Of a stretch of 64,000 nucleotides of DNA, positions 60,151 through 64,000 are shown in pieces; position 1 is the first letter of the stretch, and every line of letters starts with the position of its first letter. The stretch is from Alitta virens (taxonomy: Eukaryota; Annelida; Polychaeta; Phyllodocida; Nereididae). The DNA lies in assembly GCA_932294295.1 (NCBI GenBank), contig OW028580.1, positions 11,623,374 through 11,687,373 of the forward strand, in the 5' to 3' direction. The position numbers and the translations under genes were made by a program. The notes below the pieces were generated by a model. It worked only from the letters and a program-made list of their open reading frames with translations. It was not told where the DNA came from and did not search any database.

Positions 60151-61281
60151 ATGGCACAAACCGCATCAATAGATCAGTTTTTGAGTGGTATCTATTACAC
60201 AATAGGTCAACCTAGTAGTTATTCAGGTGTAAGAAAATTATGGAGTGAAGTAAAGAAGAGACAATCTAAGCCTCGAGGCATCACTTTAACAGTTGTGAGT
60301 AAATGGTTGAAGGAGCAGACGACGCATAATATACATAGCACACCCAAGACAATATTTAGTACTGAACATATAATAGTGGAACATATTGATGAACAATGGG
60401 ATAGCGATATCATCCAGATGGATCAATTAGCCCAATATAATAGAGGATACAAATACATCTTAATATGTATAGATATTTTTTCACGCTATGCATGGGCACG
60501 TCCGCTTAAGTTTAAAAAGTCGACAGATGTTACGATAGCATTTACAGATATCGTTAAGATGTCTGGTAGGATATGCAAGACTATACGTACTGATCAAGGT
60601 GGAGAGTATACTGGGGCCTCCTTTCAAAGAATGTTGCACAACAAAGGTATTAATCACATGATAGCGTATGGACGCCACAAAGCGTCTTACAGTGAACGCT
60701 TTAATCGCACATTAGAAAACAAACTGTTTAAGTATTTTTATGAACAGCAGACAGCAATGTACATAGACATTCTGGATGATGTCATGTTTAGCTATAATAA
60801 CACAATCCATCACTCTATTAACATGGCGCCTGCTACTGTTAACACAGCAAATGCTCATACTATATATGAACAAGTGTACATACCCATACTTAACAGATGG
60901 GCTAACACACCAGTCAAGTTCACTATAGCTCTAGGTAGTTTGGTTAGACTGAGCTTATACACTGCACCCTTTTCACGAGGCTATCATGAGAAGTGGACTG
61001 AGGAACTATTTACAGTCTGTAATCAAATTCCATCACACCCCCCTAGATATAAAGTACAGGATCTCAATGGTGACAGTATCAAAGGGTCCTTCTACACAGA
61101 GGAGTTACTAGTAGCATCTGTTCAAAACATAAATAATATAACATATAAAATTGACAGAGTTCTAAAGACTAAAACTGTTAGAGGTCACAAACTCAGTCTT
61201 GTTAAATGGTATGGTTATTCTGACAAGTTTAACACTTATATACCCACAGCATCTATTCGTCATTACAAAGGTAAAATATAA
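60151..61281 (+). CDS. INT: Polinton integrase (rve family) with C-terminal chromodomain
   Basis: A 376-residue DDE integrase that would insert the element into host DNA. The N-terminal part (FLSGIYY...YSGVRKLWSEVKK...VVSKWLKEQ, residues 10-56) matches the helical leader of Polinton integrases. The rve core has EQWDSDIIQMD (D86), TIRTDQGGEYTG (D148) and ASYSERFNRTLENKL (E182), all catalytic acids present with DDE spacing near 35. The C-terminus (about 330-373: YKIDRVLKTK...LVKWYGYSDKFNTYIP) is a chromodomain-like fold, thought to guide chromatin targeting. The stop codon TAA shares its last A with the ATG of the next gene (TAATG). It is intact, and retroviral-type LTRs are absent. Confidence 0.95.
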   Translation: MAQTASIDQFLSGIYYTIGQPSSYSGVRKLWSEVKKRQSKPRGITLTVVSKWLKEQTTHNIHSTPKTIFSTEHIIVEHIDEQWDSDIIQMDQLAQYNRGYKYILICIDIFSRYAWARPLKFKKSTDVTIAFTDIVKMSGRICKTIRTDQGGEYTGASFQRMLHNKGINHMIAYGRHKASYSERFNRTLENKLFKYFYEQQTAMYIDILDDVMFSYNNTIHHSINMAPATVNTANAHTIYEQVYIPILNRWANTPVKFTIALGSLVRLSLYTAPFSRGYHEKWTEELFTVCNQIPSHPPRYKVQDLNGDSIKGSFYTEELLVASVQNINNITYKIDRVLKTKTVRGHKLSLVKWYGYSDKFNTYIPTASIRHYKGKI

Positions 61282-61706
61282 TGTTTGTGTACATATCATC
61301 TGATGTCGATAAGGAGAACTACTTTCCTGGTAATACACCAACATCATTCAGAGTTAAACTACCTGGTAGGGTAACATTCATACCCCAGGGGAAATGGGAA
61401 GTTGCTTTGTTAGACATAGATTTACCTAGACCTGTCGATAAGTATAATGCTATATATATAACTATTAATTCGTCTATATGTAAACCTAGCCCCGTTAATG
61501 CTACACTGTCGCCTATTTTAAACAGAGTGTACTTCAACCAAATTAACAGAGGCGCACCTGTATTTTTTGATAATCCTCGCTATGTACCTCTATACGTTGA
61601 CAGTTTAGACATTATAGATATATATTTAACAGACAACAATGGTATATATCCATCATTCAAACAAGGGAAGGTCAACGGAACACTACACTTCAGGCTAATA
61701 CCTTAG
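61281..61706 (+). CDS. Polinton minor capsid (penton-like) protein
   Basis: A 141-residue frame that begins by overlapping the integrase stop. The N-terminal pattern VYISSDVDKENYFPGNTP, then SFRVKLPG and GKWEVALLDIDLP (residues about 3-50) is the conserved start of Polinton minor capsid proteins, predicted single jelly-roll pentons that sit at capsid vertices. The length is shorter than many homologues, so only the core fold may be kept. It lies in the same order as in other Mavericks, upstream of the major capsid gene. The function is inferred from the family. Confidence 0.82.
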   Translation: MFVYISSDVDKENYFPGNTPTSFRVKLPGRVTFIPQGKWEVALLDIDLPRPVDKYNAIYITINSSICKPSPVNATLSPILNRVYFNQINRGAPVFFDNPRYVPLYVDSLDIIDIYLTDNNGIYPSFKQGKVNGTLHFRLIP

Positions 61707-61739
61707 GTGTGTGGATAGTTTACGAATTACAGCTACATT

Positions 61740-62186
61740 ATGACTGATAATATAAAGTATCACTCTATCAATAAGGGTGTAGATTATGACATTTTACTGA
61801 AACATTTCAAGGGTCAGGCAGAGGGTGCAACAGCGCCGTATCTTACCAGTTCACGTTTTCATAACAAAAGGACTTACGCTAATTCACACACACACCGCAT
61901 AATTATTGTTAATAAGCCGAGAAATACTAAGACTACAAACGATACAGATATAAGTGCTATCGATGTTATTGATCCTACAGAGGCGCAACGTCTTAGGGCC
62001 TTGAACGATTTAGAAGTTGCAGCTACTAATATAACTACTGAACAAAAGACGCACCCTGCTCATTCTGTCATGAGTAGAGCTAACAGTAAGAGACACACAA
62101 TACATAAGACATCTGCAGAAAAGAGAAAGAAGTTGAAGAAGACTGTTGATAAGGTTATACAACGTGCCAAGGACGTGTTTGATTAA
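61740..62186 (+). CDS. Polinton orphan 2: 148-aa basic protein
   Basis: ATG at 61740, TAA ending 62186, 33 bp after the minor capsid gene and 12 bp before the major capsid ATG. The N-half is mixed (YHSINKGVDYDILLKHFKG). The C-terminus is strongly basic (SRANSKRHTIHKTSAEKRKK, then LKKTVDKVIQ), a helix suited to DNA or membrane contact. Its position among virion genes suggests a capsid-internal protein, like the small basic core or VI/X-type proteins of adenovirus-related elements. That role is inference from place and charge; I see no firm homology. Confidence 0.72.
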   Translation: MTDNIKYHSINKGVDYDILLKHFKGQAEGATAPYLTSSRFHNKRTYANSHTHRIIIVNKPRNTKTTNDTDISAIDVIDPTEAQRLRALNDLEVAATNITTEQKTHPAHSVMSRANSKRHTIHKTSAEKRKKLKKTVDKVIQRAKDVFD

Positions 62187-62198
62187 TAATTGATAACT

Positions 62199-63614
62199 AT
62201 GAGTCAGGAAGTGTTAGAGGATGCCTATATAGGTTATTCTGAGGAATTAGCTATTTTCCAGAAACCTATCCATAATGTCGGTATCAAGAATACACATGTA
62301 ACAACATTCTATCCTGTAAACGACTTTTCAACACAAGGTGTTATCCAGTTCCATGTGAACAATAATAGTAGTAACTACCTAGATTTACGTAGAACAAGAC
62401 TTAATATTACATGTAAAATAGTGAGGCAGAATGGGGATAAGATTGAACCTGTGACTGTAGCAAGCGGTAGAGGTAAGAGATCAAAAGATACAGAAGACAC
62501 AAGCACTACGGCTAGCACTGCTGCAACTACAACACCAGATAACAAGGCTTCGGTTGGAGTTGTTAACAACTTTATGCATTCAATGTTCAGTCGTGTTGAT
62601 GTATCCCTACAGAACAAAGTGTTAACACACTCGGATGAGTCATACCCCTATTTAGCTTATTTCAAAGCTTTACTACATACAAACAAGGAGTTAAAAGAAA
62701 CTACACTACAAATGGGAATGTTTTACAAAGATACACCAGGCGAATTAGAAGATCCTAATTGGCAGCTAGGTGATAACAAAGGTTTGAACAAACGATCCAG
62801 TTTCTTTGCTAACTCTCATGAGGTTGATATGTCTGGCAATCTTTATTGTGATGTTCTAGACATATATAAGTTTGTTCCAAATGGTGTGAGTTTAGGTATC
62901 ACCTTATATCCTAGCACACCAGAGTTTTGTTTAATGGCTCCAGAGGTAACAGTAGGTGCCTACAAAGTGCAGATTACTAAAGCTTCTCTTAGTGTTTCAA
63001 TGGTAGAGGTGATTCCTGAAATATTGGTTTCGCATGCAGAAATAATGCAAAATAAACCTGCCATATTCCCCTACATTAAAACCGAAGTTAAAAAATTTAC
63101 ACTAGGTAAAGGACAATTTTCATGCACTGTTAATGATCCATTTACCGGTCGTGTACCTTGTGAATTGGTTTGTGGCCTTGTGACAGACGTGAGTAACCAT
63201 GGTACACTGTTTACCAATCCGTTTATGTTTGAGCATACATCTCTCAACTTTATTCAAGTCACGGTAGATGGTCATGATTTAGGTCAGGGGCCTATCGTGC
63301 CTATATATAAAAGCAAACTCGAGACAAGTTCATACATTGATGCATACAAAACTCTTTGTGGTATCGAGTACAGTGACCACTTTAATCCTCTCTCTCGCGA
63401 GGAATATATGCAAGGTTACACATTTTATCGATTTGTTGCCGGGTCACAATGTGATTCTAATAATGATGATATACTCCCTTTAAAACGTTCAGGCAACTTA
63501 CGCATAAGTTTAAGGTTTTCTAATGCTTTGCCTGAGCCAACAACACTAATTGTGTTTGCAAAGTTCCCTGCATCAGTTAAGATTGATAAATATCGAGGTG
63601 TTACCGACATATAG
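62199..63614 (+). CDS. MCP: Polinton major capsid protein (double jelly-roll)
   Basis: A 471-residue frame. I chose the ATG at 62199; the frame is open a few codons further up but only from a TTG. Typical Polinton MCP features are the DAYIGYSEELAIFQKP start, FYPVNDFSTQGVIQFHV, YLDLRRTRLNITCKI and FMHSMFSRVDVSLQNKVL with YPYLAYFKALL (about residues 120-160), and the late ALPEPTTLIVFAKFP and IDKYRGV. A Thr/Ser/Ala-rich loop (about residues 90-118) is likely surface-exposed between strands. It would form hexon-like trimers of the virion. No lesion is seen. Confidence 0.93.
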   Translation: MSQEVLEDAYIGYSEELAIFQKPIHNVGIKNTHVTTFYPVNDFSTQGVIQFHVNNNSSNYLDLRRTRLNITCKIVRQNGDKIEPVTVASGRGKRSKDTEDTSTTASTAATTTPDNKASVGVVNNFMHSMFSRVDVSLQNKVLTHSDESYPYLAYFKALLHTNKELKETTLQMGMFYKDTPGELEDPNWQLGDNKGLNKRSSFFANSHEVDMSGNLYCDVLDIYKFVPNGVSLGITLYPSTPEFCLMAPEVTVGAYKVQITKASLSVSMVEVIPEILVSHAEIMQNKPAIFPYIKTEVKKFTLGKGQFSCTVNDPFTGRVPCELVCGLVTDVSNHGTLFTNPFMFEHTSLNFIQVTVDGHDLGQGPIVPIYKSKLETSSYIDAYKTLCGIEYSDHFNPLSREEYMQGYTFYRFVAGSQCDSNNDDILPLKRSGNLRISLRFSNALPEPTTLIVFAKFPASVKIDKYRGVTDI

Positions 63615-63648
63615 TTAGTTGATACAACATTGCTACTGGCGTAACATC

Positions 63649-64000
63649 ATGACGGAACCAGAGAATGCATGCTTAATACCTTTTAAACTCCCTCAAAATA
63701 TATCAGTGCAAGGATCTACACAAGCAGGAAAAACAGAATTTGTCAAACGTTTACTCCTAAATTATAAGACAATGTTCACACCTCAGGTTAATAAGGTTAT
63801 ATATGTGTATTCTGTATGGCAGGACAAGTTCGATCATTTGGAAAGTACCTTAGGCGATATAATAGAGTTCAGAAAAGATATACCATCCAAAGAGTATTTA
63901 ACAGGCTTGTGGGAGAAAACCAGAGCACACACTTTACTTGTTCTTGATGATCAAATGAGTAATTTAAGTGACAGCCGCCAGGGTGCACATGTGGCTGAAA
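63649..64000 (+). CDS. Polinton packaging ATPase (FtsK/HerA type), 3' truncated by window
   Basis: ATG at 63649 follows the capsid gene by 34 bp. The frame is open to the window edge (117 codons). Walker A is VQGSTQAGKTEF (GSTQAGKT, residues about 22-29) and Walker B is TLLVLDDQM (about residues 97-105), both in the FtsK/A32-like form that pumps DNA into capsids. The remaining motifs lie outside. Intact as far as visible. Confidence 0.9.
   Translation, partial: MTEPENACLIPFKLPQNISVQGSTQAGKTEFVKRLLLNYKTMFTPQVNKVIYVYSVWQDKFDHLESTLGDIIEFRKDIPSKEYLTGLWEKTRAHTLLVLDDQMSNLSDSRQGAHVAE

Larger units (their letters stand above)
58421..64000 (+). mobile_element. Maverick/Polinton, left part (continues beyond window)
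   Basis: A run of co-directional, intact genes of Polinton type: integrase, minor capsid, orphan, major capsid and ATPase. It is preceded by a 0.85 kb non-coding subterminal region with short repeats. The exact left tip cannot be set without the right TIR; composition changes at about 58420-58460 and AGTAGTTAGAATGC (58421) is only a guess, since Polintons usually start with AG. Protein-primed PolB, the adenain-like protease and the other TIR are not in view. The lack of frameshifts in about 4.7 kb suggests a young insertion or one maintained by selection. Confidence 0.93.

Noticed and set aside
62190..62198. Upstream start for the major capsid protein
   Set aside because: The extra three codons begin with TTG. 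The first ATG is at 62199 and gives the usual short N-terminus.

Overview
The window looks like nuclear DNA of a marine invertebrate. It is AT-rich, full of simple repeats and tRNA-derived SINEs, and holds degraded LINEs, terminal-inverted-repeat DNA transposons and a Maverick/Polinton. Spliced host exons are sparse. No host protein is recognised well enough to name a phylum, so the taxon stays open. There are no tRNA, rRNA or CRISPR loci. Most long open frames here are chance frames or transposon debris.

Host genes (all minus strand). A small secreted prohormone can be built from two exons about 31 kb apart. Exon 1 (35947-36162) has a TATA box, a signal peptide and a GTATGT donor. Exon 2 (4435-4707) has a polypyrimidine-AG acceptor and encodes a short four-cysteine peptide between KR and RRRKR cleavage sites, in a CxC...C..C arrangement that recalls endothelins. 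Both junctions are phase 0. Two phase-compatible exons of an unrecognised coiled-coil protein lie at 57312-57437 and 55820-55942.

DNA transposons. Two degraded copies of an autonomous element resembling AcademX lie at about 9968-14214 and 20807-25859. The second has about 150 bp TIRs, a CAA target duplication, a FEN1/XPG-type nuclease and a C-terminal CXC (tesmin/TSO1) motif, and carries a 210 bp internal duplication. Non-autonomous elements include a 330 bp GC-rich MITE (30645-30974), a 1344 bp element with 41 bp near-perfect TIRs (30986-32329), a 1204 bp element holding a minisatellite (38296-39499), a pair of about 1.8 kb foldback-like elements (50992-52839 and 53346-55062), a MITE set into a GATA microsatellite (56067-56990), and a degenerate one at 47672-48388.

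Retroelements. Non-LTR reverse transcriptase remnants lie at 40021-40404, 40980-42420 and 43990-44840. At least two SINE families (A, nine pieces; B, three) are scattered throughout.

Right end (about 58.42 kb to the window edge). This is the left part of a Maverick/Polinton with intact co-directional genes: a small Cys-rich orphan, an rve integrase with chromodomain, a penton-like minor capsid protein, a basic orphan, the double-jelly-roll major capsid protein and the packaging ATPase, which is cut by the window end. Its subterminal region holds CTCF-like motifs and two kinds of direct repeat. PolB, the protease and the right TIR must lie beyond the window if the element is complete.
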